Shown here one piece after another: positions 56,424-64,000 of a stretch of DNA of 64,000 nucleotides; position 1 is the stretch's first letter; each line of letters opens with the position of its first letter. The stretch covers positions 1 to 64,000 of the forward strand of contig NZ_JABTEX010000006.1 in assembly GCF_015711645.1 (NCBI RefSeq). Reading direction: 5' to 3'. Both the position numbers and the translations under genes were made by a program. The notes beneath the pieces were generated by a model, which was not told the origin of the DNA, made no database searches, and saw only the letters and a program-made list of their open reading frames with translations. The stretch comes from Planomonospora sp. ID82291. Its GTDB lineage: Bacteria > Actinomycetota > Actinomycetes > Streptosporangiales > Streptosporangiaceae.

Positions 56424-56946
56424 GGCCGCCGCCCAGCGGGTGGCCCAGGACGCCTTCGGCACGGCGCCCGGTGGCGCCCGAGGACCGGCGCGCTTCGGCG
56501 GCCGCCATGCTCATCACGGCGGTGGCGAACGCTTCGGCCTCCTTCTCTTCAGGTGTATCGTAGGTGGAACGGGCCGCGGCCGCGCGGGCGATCACCGTGG
56601 GCGGCAGGTGAGGGAAGGTCTGCTGCAGCAGGGCGATCACATTTCCTTCTGAGGTGGCAGACTGGTCGTGACCGGCGACGATGTGTCCCAGCTCGTGGGC
56701 GGCGACCTGCGCTTTGAGCGCCGGGATGCGGGCATAGCCGGCGTCGATGAACAAGTAGTCGATGTTGTCGTCGCCCAGCACCCACAGGCCGCACCAGCCG
56801 GCGCGGGACAGGCCGGTGATGACGTCGAGCTGGATTGTCCTGTCGAGCGCGACGCTGAAGTGGTCGACCAGCGTCTCAGCGGTCACAGGGTAGGGGAGCC
56901 CTACCTGCTTCAGGACCCGCCGAGGATCGAACGTGTCACGCTGCAC
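56416..56946 (-). CDS. ImmA/IrrE-like metallopeptidase, cassette copy 1
   Basis: 176 residues from GTG at 56946 behind AAAGGGGCTGATAC. The zinc motif HELGHIVAGHD (HExxH) sits in the middle, and a helical region with EEKEAEAFATAV follows, as in ImmA/IrrE peptidases that cleave or regulate XRE repressors. It lies between an XRE gene and the membrane protein. These proteins are often annotated as toxins without proof. Confidence 0.75.
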   Translation of the reverse strand: MQRDTFDPRRVLKQVGLPYPVTAETLVDHFSVALDRTIQLDVITGLSRAGWCGLWVLGDDNIDYLFIDAGYARIPALKAQVAAHELGHIVAGHDQSATSEGNVIALLQQTFPHLPPTVIARAAAARSTYDTPEEKEAEAFATAVMSMAAAEARRSSGATGRRAEGVLGHPLGGGRG

Positions 56947-57047
56947 GTATCAGCCCCTTTCGGGTGAGAAGTCGGTGATGTCGTATGACGTGGAAAAGCT
57001 CCGGGACAGCGGACGGCTGCCCTTCGGGACGGAAGGAGAGTGCCCCG

Positions 57048-57476
57048 CTACGGTCGCTGGGGCGGCTCCTGGGCGGCTCGCAGCGCCTTCGCCAGGGTCT
57101 CGATCGCCAGCCGCGGGTCCCCACTGACCGCGCAGCCGCGAAAGCCCAAGTGCTTGACCTGGGCGTCGCGCAGCAGCTTGAGCACGCCCGAGGCGCGAAG
57201 CTCGGCGAAGTCGGCGAGTTCGCGCCGGATCTGCTCCCCGGCGGGCGAGTCGGCGAAGTAGGTGGCGTCGAAGTCGAAGAACGCCGCGATGGCCGCCACG
57301 GTGGCCTCGTCGGGCCGCGACCGGGTGCCGTCCAGCAGTTCCTGCAGCGTCACCGGGTCAAGCCGGATGCCGGCGGACGCCAGCCCCGCCTGCACTTCGC
57401 CGATGGTGTACTCGCGGCCGTCGGGGTGGTGAACCGTCTGCCATAGCTGGCGCAGCCATGCGTTGAACGTCGGCAT
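57048..57476 (-). CDS. XRE-family regulator, cassette copy 1
   Basis: 142 residues. The HTH spans ~25-75 (TIGEVQAGLASAGIRLDPVT, LQELLDGTRSRPDEATVAAI), followed by FFDFDATYFADSP and a helical C-terminus. It is the likely substrate or partner of the ImmA-like peptidase. Copy 2 is at 59694. First gene of the cassette; the promoter is probably shared with the end of copy 2. Confidence 0.75.
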   Translation of the reverse strand: MPTFNAWLRQLWQTVHHPDGREYTIGEVQAGLASAGIRLDPVTLQELLDGTRSRPDEATVAAIAAFFDFDATYFADSPAGEQIRRELADFAELRASGVLKLLRDAQVKHLGFRGCAVSGDPRLAIETLAKALRAAQEPPQRP

Positions 57477-57487
57477 CTGCCCGGCTC

Positions 57488-58066
57488 CTAACCGAAGATC
57501 GCGAGGATGATCAGCGGCGTCGTGGCCCCCTGTGCCAGGCCGACCACCACCTGCGCGGGAGTGTGCTCCCCGAGGTGGACTCGCGACCAGGCGATCGCCG
57601 CACCCGCGGCGATCGCCGGAGGTAGCGCCCACGGCCCGAACAGGTAGACCATCCACACGGCGAACCCGGCGACGATCGAGGAATGCCAGGACACGTCCCA
57701 GGTGCGCGCCACAGGGATCTTGGAGACGAGGCCGGTCAGCATCGACGCCACGACGAACACCAGCACCGGTGGCGCGCCCGCCGCGGCGAACGCCACCAGA
57801 CAGGCGACGAGGACGCCGACTGCGATGGCTAGCGGCAGCACCTTCTTGCGGTGGCCGTCGCGCACGTCCATCACGGTGAACACGGCCAAGGGCACGCCGG
57901 TGCACACCACGGTCGCGGCCAGTCCCCACAGCAGCCCTGTCCGGCCCGCTTCGATCAGCCCCGCAAGGGGAAGCAGCGGCGGCAGCAGCAGCCGAGGGTT
58001 GAAGGCGGCCGAGACCGCGGCCGCGATGCGGTGAGCGCGGCTCGGCGTGCGCGTGCCCGAAGTCAG
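57488..58066 (-). CDS. PAP2-like membrane phosphatase, cassette copy 2
   Basis: About 192 residues if it starts at CTG 58066, which overlaps the upstream stop by CTGA just as copy 1 uses TTGA. The first standard start (GTG 57913 or 57910) would remove two helices. The catalytic segments are WDVSWHSSIVAGF and WSRVHLGEHTPAQVVVGL, again SRxxxxxHxxxQ. Sequence upstream of 57910 aligns with copy 1 (LTxxxTRS), so the near-cognate start is the better guess. Confidence 0.6.
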   Translation of the reverse strand: MTSGTRTPSRAHRIAAAVSAAFNPRLLLPPLLPLAGLIEAGRTGLLWGLAATVVCTGVPLAVFTVMDVRDGHRKKVLPLAIAVGVLVACLVAFAAAGAPPVLVFVVASMLTGLVSKIPVARTWDVSWHSSIVAGFAVWMVYLFGPWALPPAIAAGAAIAWSRVHLGEHTPAQVVVGLAQGATTPLIILAIFG

Positions 58067-59124
58067 CGTCCCACCGCCTCAGCCTGCCCGTACGCGCGGG
58101 AAACGGCCGCGAGCCACTTCGCCTCGTCCATGAACTTCTGCCGGGTTACGGCGGCGGTGGCTACGGCCAGCGTGCCCCGCTCGGCGTGCTTTCCGGCGGC
58201 GTGGTTGGCTATGGCGGTCGTGAACCACTGCGCCGCGGCGGCCGGGTCGGACTCCGGAGCGGGATCCGGGTGGTAGGCGGCCAGCGCCGTCTGGGCGTCG
58301 CGGATCTCTACCACGTGCCGGATCAGCTGCTCTTGGTCGACGGGCATCGGCAGAACCCGCTCGGGGAACAGTTCAGCCGCCGCGGTGTGCAACGGCGTCA
58401 GGCCGACCAGGAGCCGGCGGGTGCGCCGGGCGTGCATGGCGGCGCCGATCTCCAGCACCATCGAGCCGACCACGCATGCGAACAGCATCAGCGCCTGAAC
58501 ACCGCGGAACTGCTGGTCCGCGTAGACGCCGGGCCCGGCCACCAGCAGGCACCACAGGATGTAGAGGGCAACCGGGAAGCACGCGATGGTGCCGACACCG
58601 AGGATGCCCATGCCGATGCGGATGTCCTTGCGGGCACCATGATCGATAATGGCGTGCATGAGCGTGACCCCGCCAGCGATGGCGTAGGTCATGGCCAGGA
58701 ACGCCTCGTAGGCGACGAAGTAGACGCGGCCCGCCATGGAGCCGTCCCAGTCGGCGATGGCTCCCACCGTGTGACCGGAGGCGATGTGTGCGCCTGCCAT
58801 CACGGTGAGCGTTCCTAGAGCCGAAGGCCACACCCAGCGGATGGAGCGCTGGGTGATACCGAAGTACAAGGTGGACACGGCCGCGGCGGACAAGATGGCC
58901 ACCGTCCGCTTCACACCCGAGATGAGTGGCCACCCCGCCCAAGCGTCCACCTGGTCAAACCACGGCTCGAGAGCGGTAGGGGACGACAGCGTCCACGTCA
59001 TCGTGATGCCCACGTACATGAGCCAGCGTTGACGGTGGATACCCGGGGTGGACAGCGTCCTGGCACGCCATACGACGACAAGCCACATCAGCACCATCAA
59101 GATCAGATGGGAGCGTTCGGACAT
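58063..59124 (-). CDS. MAB_1171c-like multipass membrane protein, cassette copy 2
   Basis: 353 residues, the same length as copy 1. ATG at 59124 overlaps the metallopeptidase stop (ATGA). Seven helices, ADWDGSMAGRVYFVAYEAFL matching the copy-1 motif, and the same C-terminal domain (VDQEQLIRHVVEIRDAQTAL). A sensor or transporter role is inferred only. Confidence 0.65.
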   Translation of the reverse strand: MSERSHLILMVLMWLVVVWRARTLSTPGIHRQRWLMYVGITMTWTLSSPTALEPWFDQVDAWAGWPLISGVKRTVAILSAAAVSTLYFGITQRSIRWVWPSALGTLTVMAGAHIASGHTVGAIADWDGSMAGRVYFVAYEAFLAMTYAIAGGVTLMHAIIDHGARKDIRIGMGILGVGTIACFPVALYILWCLLVAGPGVYADQQFRGVQALMLFACVVGSMVLEIGAAMHARRTRRLLVGLTPLHTAAAELFPERVLPMPVDQEQLIRHVVEIRDAQTALAAYHPDPAPESDPAAAAQWFTTAIANHAAGKHAERGTLAVATAAVTRQKFMDEAKWLAAVSRAYGQAEAVGR

Positions 59125-59639
59125 CAGGAGGTGGGTTCCTTCCAGCTGATGAACATCCGCGCAGCAGCACGTCCGAAGGAAGTGCCGGACTGGAGGCTGG
59201 CGCGCGCCATCACGAGGGTGGCGAAACGTTCCGCCTCGTGCTCGGCTTGGAGTTCATAGGTGGTGCGGGCCATGACGGCCCGGACGATCACATGCGGCGG
59301 CAGCGTCGGGAAGCGCTCCTTCAGCATGGCGATGAGCCCGGCCTCGGCGGTGACGCCCTGGTCGTGCCCGGCGGCGATGTGGCCGATCTCGTGGGCGACG
59401 ACATGGGTCTCCAGCGTGGAGACGGCCGTCGTGGCCTGATCGACGAAGATGTGGTCGACTTCGTCGTCACCACGGATCCACAGTCCGCACCAGCCCGTGG
59501 TCGCGGCCAGGCCGGGCAAGGCGGCCAGCCGGATGTCGCGGCTCAGCGCCTGGGCGTAGTGGGCGACCAGTGTGGACGCGGTCAGCCGGCGAGGCAGCCC
59601 GATCGTCTGCAGGGTCGTTGCGGGGTCGAACTGGGGCAC
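59124..59639 (-). CDS. ImmA/IrrE-like metallopeptidase, cassette copy 2
   Basis: 171 residues from GTG at 59639 behind GAAGGTATGTCTGC. HEIGHIAAGHD gives the HExxH zinc site, with EHEAERFATLVMARA later. Same context and length as copy 1 but clearly diverged, so the duplication is old or the copies came separately. Confidence 0.75.
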   Translation of the reverse strand: MPQFDPATTLQTIGLPRRLTASTLVAHYAQALSRDIRLAALPGLAATTGWCGLWIRGDDEVDHIFVDQATTAVSTLETHVVAHEIGHIAAGHDQGVTAEAGLIAMLKERFPTLPPHVIVRAVMARTTYELQAEHEAERFATLVMARASLQSGTSFGRAAARMFISWKEPTS

Positions 59640-59693
59640 GCAGACATACCTTCGAAGATCGAACGGGCACGAACGCGCCCAAACGTACGGCAA

Positions 59694-60152
59694 TCAGGCG
59701 GAAGGTTTGCCTTCGGGGTCGAGGCTGGAGCCGGAGCACAGTTCCGCCGCTCTGCGCATCGCATCGGCAACGTTCTGCAAGGTGGCCAGGTCAGATTCGG
59801 GCAGTCCTGCGGCGGTGCGGGCGAAGGCCGCGACCTTGCCGTTGCGCATGACGTCGAGTAACCCGGAATCTTTCAGGGCACGCAGCTCGTTGAGCTCGCG
59901 CCGCATCTGCTCCCCTCGGGGGGAGTCGGCGAAGAAGGTGGCCTCGAAGCCGAAGAACTCTGCCAGCGCCTTCTTCAGGTCATTGGAGGGGTTGACCCGT
60001 TTGCCGTTGCGGAGCATCGACAGGTACTCGCGGGTGACGGGTACGCCTGCCGCCGTGACGGCCTCGGCCACCTCTTGCAGGGTGTACGGCTTGCCGTCCT
60101 CACGGGGCACCTGCTCCCAGAGCTGGTTAAGCCGGGCGGCGAACGTTGGCAC
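59694..60152 (-). CDS. XRE-family regulator, cassette copy 2
   Basis: 152 residues from GTG at 60152 behind GAAGGCAGCAGA. HTH ~25-75 (TLQEVAEAVTAAGVPVTREY, then LSMLRNGKRVNPSNDLKKAL), FFGFEATFFADSPRGEQMRR and a helical end. Its upstream region (60153-60373) holds three TTAAC boxes resembling the spacer element of the element-wide promoters, so it is a candidate reader of that site. Confidence 0.78.
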   Translation of the reverse strand: MPTFAARLNQLWEQVPREDGKPYTLQEVAEAVTAAGVPVTREYLSMLRNGKRVNPSNDLKKALAEFFGFEATFFADSPRGEQMRRELNELRALKDSGLLDVMRNGKVAAFARTAAGLPESDLATLQNVADAMRRAAELCSGSSLDPEGKPSA

Positions 60153-60244
60153 TCTGCTGCCTTCCAATACGAGGTGGACCGGGGTAGTCCGGGGTGGGTC
60201 GGCGGAAACGTTACCCGTCGTTCCCGCGCGGCGCGACCTCCAGG

Positions 60245-60333
60245 TTGACAGATGATCTCCTACCGGGCAGATTAACCGCCGGAAATTAACTGCGGCACCC
60301 ATAACCTGCAAGAAGAGCTGATGGCTGGTTAAC
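60245..60333. promoter_or_regulatory. Divergent region with three TTAAC boxes
   Basis: ATTAAC at 60271-60276 and 60285-60290 and GTTAAC at 60328-60333, with TTGACA at 60245-60250. It lies between XRE copy 2 (minus) and the 60374 gene (plus). It could be an autoregulatory operator. Confidence 0.4.
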
Positions 60334-60373
60334 AGTACCTCGTTCCACCCTGAACACCTCAGGAGCCCTGCAC

Positions 60374-62044
60374 GTGTCCCCCCAAGATCAACGAGATTCC
60401 GGGTTCGGCGGCGCCGCCCGATGGCCGTCCGGCAATGACGCCGACCAGCCGCCTGGGTTCGAGGAACTGCTCATCTCCACCTCGGTGGAGTTGTGGCTGG
60501 CCACCCGGAACGCACCCCACCAGGGCCGTGCCTTCCTGGACGCGGGAGTGGCCGCGCTGCGCCGGGAGCAGGAGCAGACCAAGCTGAAGCAGGCGGTGCT
60601 ACGCCACATCATCGGCATGGGCATGCGGCGCCTGCGCGATGAGGAAGGCGTCACGGTCAAGCGGATCGTGTCACGCACGACCTGGGACGGCGACCCCCGC
60701 CGGCCGGTCAGCCGGGCCTGGGTGGACAAGCACATGCTCACCCCCGACCAGTACGGCAAGATCGTCGACATCTTCTCCCGGGCGGAGCACGACTACTCCC
60801 GCATCGCCGTGGACCCGGAAGCCTTCCCCGCAGCCCGCACCGGCGCCCAGCGCAACAGCGGCTACCTGCGCCAGCTCATGCGGTGGATCGGGGCACGCGC
60901 CACCGGGGCCGCCGTGCTGGCCCTCGCCCTGTTCCTGATCACCCATACGGCGACGGATATCGAGACCGTCACCGGACTGTCGGCCACCAGCCTCCTGATG
61001 GCCGCCGCTTCCAGCAGGCTGACCGGCGCACCGAACATCCCCGGGTTCGACCCGGCTGCCACCGTCCAGCTGGGCCACTCGGTCAGCGGTCTGAGCGCGA
61101 GCGGCTTGACCACCTGGACCGGCTCAGTCCCGGCGACCACAGGAGTCGCCTCAGCCTCGGCCAGCGCAACCGCGGGACCCGCCACCACCACCGTCACCAA
61201 GTTCACGGTGGGAGTGGTGGCGGGCGTAGAGGCACTGGTGGGAGTTTCCGCGCCGGTGGCCACGACACTGGTCGCCGTCCCGGCCATCGTCGCCGCGGCT
61301 CCGGTCGTCGAGCAGGCCGCGACCGGCTTCCACGACCTGCTCGGCCCGAGCGGCGATCCGGTCCGGCCGGGGGCCGCAGAGCCGTCACCGACACCCAACC
61401 GCGACACGCCCACAGTGCCGAACGGCTCACCGGTCGAGGTACCCGCCGTCAAAGCGACGAGCGGACCGGCCAGCCCATCGGACGGGCTGGTGTCCGCGGC
61501 GCCCACCACGGCGGCACCGGCTGTGCCGACGGCCGCGCCAGCGCTGACCGCCGCAACGTCTCCCTCGCCCACGCCCACGCCGGAGAGCAAACTGCCGTCA
61601 GCGGAGGCCACGACCCCGGCAGCGCCATCGCCACTCGCCGATGCGTCTATGCCCTCGGCCTCAGCCCCGACGCAGCATCCCGAGTCGTCGCCCTCGACAC
61701 CTGAGACGGAACCCAGCGCCGCGCCGACCGTGGCTCCCACGCCCGAGCCGATTCCCGCACCTTCTGCTACAGCGGAGCCTGCTCCGACCGACCAGCCGGC
61801 CCCCACGCCCGCCCCTACGCAGGAACCGGTCCCCACGCCCACGGGCACCGACCAGCCGGCCCCCACGCAGGAACCGGCCCCCACCAGTTCCAGCGAGGCG
61901 GAGCCGTCGGCTTCGGCGCCGCCGGACGGCACCCCGCCCGCTGACACGGTCGAGGAGGTGGCGTCCCGCCCGGTCGCCTGCAAGGAGAAGAACCGCAGCT
62001 GGAGGCGAGGAAGCGCGCCGCACCAGCGGCCGGTGATGGTGTAG
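60374..62044 (+). CDS. Membrane protein with helical N-domain and long Pro/Thr/Ala tail
   Basis: 556 residues from GTG at 60374 behind CTCAGGAGCCCTGCAC. Residues ~1-165 are a charged helical domain (RLRDEEGVTVKRIVSRTTWD). A membrane helix sits at ~180-200 (GAAVLALALFLITHT), more hydrophobic stretches at ~275-320 (VATTLVAVPAIVAAAPVV), then ~200 residues of Pro/Thr/Ala/Ser. The first part could be a cytoplasmic DNA- or protein-binding domain linked to an external stalk. Function unknown. Confidence 0.55.
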   Translation: MSPQDQRDSGFGGAARWPSGNDADQPPGFEELLISTSVELWLATRNAPHQGRAFLDAGVAALRREQEQTKLKQAVLRHIIGMGMRRLRDEEGVTVKRIVSRTTWDGDPRRPVSRAWVDKHMLTPDQYGKIVDIFSRAEHDYSRIAVDPEAFPAARTGAQRNSGYLRQLMRWIGARATGAAVLALALFLITHTATDIETVTGLSATSLLMAAASSRLTGAPNIPGFDPAATVQLGHSVSGLSASGLTTWTGSVPATTGVASASASATAGPATTTVTKFTVGVVAGVEALVGVSAPVATTLVAVPAIVAAAPVVEQAATGFHDLLGPSGDPVRPGAAEPSPTPNRDTPTVPNGSPVEVPAVKATSGPASPSDGLVSAAPTTAAPAVPTAAPALTAATSPSPTPTPESKLPSAEATTPAAPSPLADASMPSASAPTQHPESSPSTPETEPSAAPTVAPTPEPIPAPSATAEPAPTDQPAPTPAPTQEPVPTPTGTDQPAPTQEPAPTSSSEAEPSASAPPDGTPPADTVEEVASRPVACKEKNRSWRRGSAPHQRPVMV

Positions 62045-62052
62045 ACCGCGCA

Positions 62053-62126
62053 CCCCTGCCTGACGTGGGCGGCAGGGGCGCGGCAGATGGTGAGGGCGGG
62101 TAGCCGTACGGCCACCCGCCCTCACC
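62053..62126. terminator. Convergent double hairpin terminator
   Basis: Two stems: CCCCTGCC/GGCAGGGG (62053-62078) and a 13-bp perfect stem GGTGAGGGCGGGT with its complement (62089-62126), between convergent genes ending at 62044 and 62140. Confidence 0.65.
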
Positions 62127-62139
62127 ATGTCACCGGAGG

Positions 62140-62664
62140 TCAGCGCCACACCGGCTGAGCTGTAGGAGTGATCTTCCACCAGGTGGGTGCGGCCGCGCGG
62201 GCCGCTGCGGTGAACGTCGCCGCAGCCTCGGCAGTGGCGAAGACGACCGTGGTGTAGTCGTTGCCGCCGACCCGGGCGTGCACGGGACCGGTCTCCTCGG
62301 CCAACTGGGGCACCCACTCGTAGATGAGGTGGGCGGCCTGGGCGTCCTGGGCGTCGCCGTGCGCGATCGAGACCGGGTGAAGCCCGTGGGCGGCCAGTTC
62401 GGCCTCGGCCACGCCAGGCTGTCCCCCCATCACCTGCTGCATCGCCTGGATACGTTCGACGGCGCGCGCGACCTCCTCAGTGGTCAGCGTCTCAGCCGCC
62501 GGGGGAGCGGCGGGTGCAGCCTGACGCAGGCCGGTTCCGTGGCAGGTGGCGCAGTCGCCGCCGAAGAAGACCGCCCCGTGGCAGGACCGGCAGGAGCAGC
62601 TCGTGCATAGGCCGGGCCCGTAGTCGCAGGGCCCGCCGCAGCGGGTACACGTCGAACAGCTCAC
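62140..62664 (-). CDS. Protein with DnaJ-type zinc fingers
   Basis: 174 residues. The N-terminal ~50 residues carry at least four CxxC pairs (CTRCGGPC, CTSCSCRSCHGA, CATCHGTG), like DnaJ central zinc fingers. A linker and a C-terminal alpha/beta part follow (EWVPQLAEETGPVHARVGGN). It is coupled by ATGA to the HAD gene and may present it a substrate. Function unknown. Confidence 0.6.
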   Translation of the reverse strand: MSCSTCTRCGGPCDYGPGLCTSCSCRSCHGAVFFGGDCATCHGTGLRQAAPAAPPAAETLTTEEVARAVERIQAMQQVMGGQPGVAEAELAAHGLHPVSIAHGDAQDAQAAHLIYEWVPQLAEETGPVHARVGGNDYTTVVFATAEAAATFTAAARAAAPTWWKITPTAQPVWR

Positions 62665-63230
62665 CAGGCCGCCCGCGCCCGAAGGGCATCGAGCCAGGTG
62701 TCCACGCTGGCGATGTCGTCGAGGGTGAGCGCGTAGGCGGGGTCGACGTGGACGATCAGGGTGGCGATGCCGCCGGCGGTGCGGTCTTCAGCCCAGATGA
62801 GGTCCTTGCCGCCGAAGGCGTTGTCCACCCACACCAGCGGCCGGTCACCGATGTACTTGCAGACGGCGCCGAACTTGCCGACGCGACCCCAGGTGATGGT
62901 GCTGTCGTAGAGGCTGATCGGGATGACCGGAAGTTCGGGCAGCCCGAAGACGGGACAGATGCAGGCGTTCGCGGTCGCCCCCCAGGACGTGGCCCATACG
63001 ATTTCCACACCGGCGTCGGCGACATCGCGCAGCCAGGCGCCGTGGGCGGGGTTGAGCAGCACCTCGCCGTTGACGACATCGCCCGTGGGGGTGGGGCCGG
63101 TGTAAAGGTGGTGCTTGTACGGCGGCAGGCCAGCCGCCTCGGCGCGGGAGGCGACGTGGGTGTTGCGGGGGTTCAGGACGTCGTCGACGTCCAGCGCGAG
63201 GATGGGGCGCGTGCCGGTAGTGGAAGCCAT
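62661..63230 (-). CDS. HAD-superfamily protein of the RNA-repair-associated (SAK) type
   Basis: 189 residues. Motif I is LALDVDDVLNPRN (DxDxV). WATSWGATANACICPVFGLP is the motif II region, and WVDNAFGGKDLIWAEDRTAG fits motif IV. I recall this HAD subfamily as the 'Swiss Army Knife' RNA repair HAD domain found in actinobacteria; that link is from memory. It could remove end phosphates from RNA and so complement the ligase. First gene after the 63300-63325 promoter. Confidence 0.65.
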   Translation of the reverse strand: MASTTGTRPILALDVDDVLNPRNTHVASRAEAAGLPPYKHHLYTGPTPTGDVVNGEVLLNPAHGAWLRDVADAGVEIVWATSWGATANACICPVFGLPELPVIPISLYDSTITWGRVGKFGAVCKYIGDRPLVWVDNAFGGKDLIWAEDRTAGGIATLIVHVDPAYALTLDDIASVDTWLDALRARAAW

Positions 63231-63299
63231 GAGGGGGCCTTTCGGGGAGTGAGAGCGCTGTGCTGGGACACAACGGCAACCCTAATTTCTATATAAAAT

Positions 63300-63325
63300 A
63301 GTATAGGGTGGTTAATGTCAGTCAA
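63300..63325 (-). promoter_or_regulatory. TTAAC-type promoter
   Basis: Minus strand: -35 TTGACT (63320-63325), 14-nt spacer with ATTAAC, -10 TATACT (63300-63305). The leader (63231-63299) lacks the clear consensus hairpin. It ties the HAD/zinc-finger genes to the same regulon. Confidence 0.7.
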
Positions 63326-63349
63326 GCGGGGTGGAGCTCATCGCGCTGG

Positions 63350-63838
63350 TCACGAGGCGTTGCCGGCCAGGCGATCACGTAGGGCAGCACCGGCTTTCGT
63401 GAACGGCCCGACTAGCTGCACCCCCGGCCAGGTTCCGGCGATGTGTGGCCATGCTTGCTGGATGAGACCCCGGCCGCGTTCGTTCGGGTGGACGTATACC
63501 CACGTCGCGCCAGGCCCTTCGGTGAAGTTGGTGGAGACGCCAACGGCACCGGCGATGAGCCGGGCACGGCCGATGAGGTACCAGGTGGAGGGAAGGAGAA
63601 CCACGGTCACATGGCCGCCTGGCGGCGTAGCCGCACGATAACCGACCTGCATGTCGGTTTCGCGGTCGAACTGGGCGCAGAGTTGTTCAGCGATGCGCCT
63701 CATGCGGATCGGAGACCGATTGGTGACGTGGGGCCACGGGTCCCGGGAGTTGAGGCTGTCAGGCAAGTACGGCATGCGGACGACGGTCCGACTCATCAGG
63801 AACCGCGCGTCGGGGTCAAGGTATCGGCTCATGATCAC
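63350..63838 (-). CDS. GNAT-like acyltransferase, putative
   Basis: 162 residues from GTG at 63838 (or ATG 63832) behind CTCAGGAAATA. A likely beta-4 strand (TWVYVHP) leads into NERGRGLIQQAW, a reasonable R/QxxGxG acetyl-CoA loop. The fold would be GNAT-like, though the rest is diverged. Substrate unknown. Bases 63839-64000 hold no convincing gene start. Confidence 0.45.
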   Translation of the reverse strand: MIMSRYLDPDARFLMSRTVVRMPYLPDSLNSRDPWPHVTNRSPIRMRRIAEQLCAQFDRETDMQVGYRAATPPGGHVTVVLLPSTWYLIGRARLIAGAVGVSTNFTEGPGATWVYVHPNERGRGLIQQAWPHIAGTWPGVQLVGPFTKAGAALRDRLAGNAS

Positions 63839-64000
63839 TATTTCCTGAGTTCTGACTGGGTTCCGGCGGGATGCTGGGCATAGGCCGCACAGCGCAAGCC
63901 ACCTGGGTGAAGGCAGATTCGAGGAGTGCGGCAGGAGGTTGGCTGTCGTCCGGCCGGCAATCTCCGCCCTTCCGAAGGAAGGTACGGGCGTTAGAGCATG

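Noticed and set aside
1-64000. tRNA genes, expected because of the RNA-repair enzymes
   Set aside because: No TTCGA-type T-arm with matching acceptor and anticodon arms was found by eye; a tRNAscan-SE run would settle it.

Overview
High-GC actinobacterial DNA, most likely a large siphovirus-type prophage or phage-plasmid of a Streptomyces/Streptosporangiales-like host. The evidence is C-rich codon third positions, AAAGGA/GGAGG ribosome sites, GTG/TTG starts, a non-contractile tail module, an actinophage-type amidase endolysin and dozens of small unknown genes. No head genes, integrase, tRNA, CRISPR array or IS element is visible. The host and the true element ends are inference.

Layout. 1-12.2 kb (minus): tail tip and minor tail genes (the first truncated) and a ~1570-residue tape measure. 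12.4-13.8 kb (plus): a small membrane protein and a hyaluronan/chitin-synthase-like glycosyltransferase inserted in the tail module. 13.98-15.5 kb (minus): tail assembly chaperones with a -1 frameshift, and the tail tube protein. 15.7-22.7 kb (plus): small proteins, an SPFH-like lipoprotein, an RNA ligase and a Thg1-like 3'-5' RNA polymerase. 22.7-27.1 kb (plus): two orphan DNA methyltransferases, a QueD/PTPS-like protein, a DNA-binding protein and a small-terminase-like protein. 27.2-31.9 kb (minus): small genes, two membrane/surface proteins and ~0.8 kb of noncoding direct repeats that could be an origin or centromere. 32.1-36.3 kb: a STAND-type NTPase, a PadR regulator and a membrane protein. 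36.4-40.4 kb (minus) and 40.6-53.2 kb (plus): many short, mostly unknown genes, including an AcrVA2-like protein and a DEDD-type exonuclease. 53.3 kb: the endolysin. 54.2-60.2 kb (minus): two tandem diverged copies of a four-gene cassette (XRE regulator, ImmA/IrrE-like metallopeptidase, multipass membrane protein, PAP2-like phosphatase). 60.4-63.8 kb: a membrane protein with a long Pro/Thr/Ala tail, a zinc-finger protein, a HAD protein and a GNAT-like protein.

The most striking feature is a shared regulatory module repeated about 19 times on both strands from 16 to 63 kb. It has a TTGNCN-like -35 box, a 14-16 nt spacer nearly always containing TTAAC, and a T(A/G)TA(C/T)T -10 box. In most copies a 5'-UTR stem-loop follows, whose stem sequence changes with base pairing preserved while the loop stays close to GAGCGAT, and then a ribosome site. 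A second motif, GATGCGACGTAAGCTC and relatives, sits before the tail, packaging/methylase and lysis genes and may mark late promoters. Many genes in the small-gene operons are also followed by a strong GC hairpin. Together these suggest two regulons, an early/accessory set and a late set, on one replicon.

RNA ligase, Thg1-like polymerase, exonuclease and HAD protein point to RNA repair or tRNA protection. The methyltransferases, the AcrVA2-like protein, the STAND NTPase and the duplicated XRE/ImmA/membrane/PAP2 cassette point to conflict functions. None of these functional assignments has been tested here; they rest on motifs read by eye.
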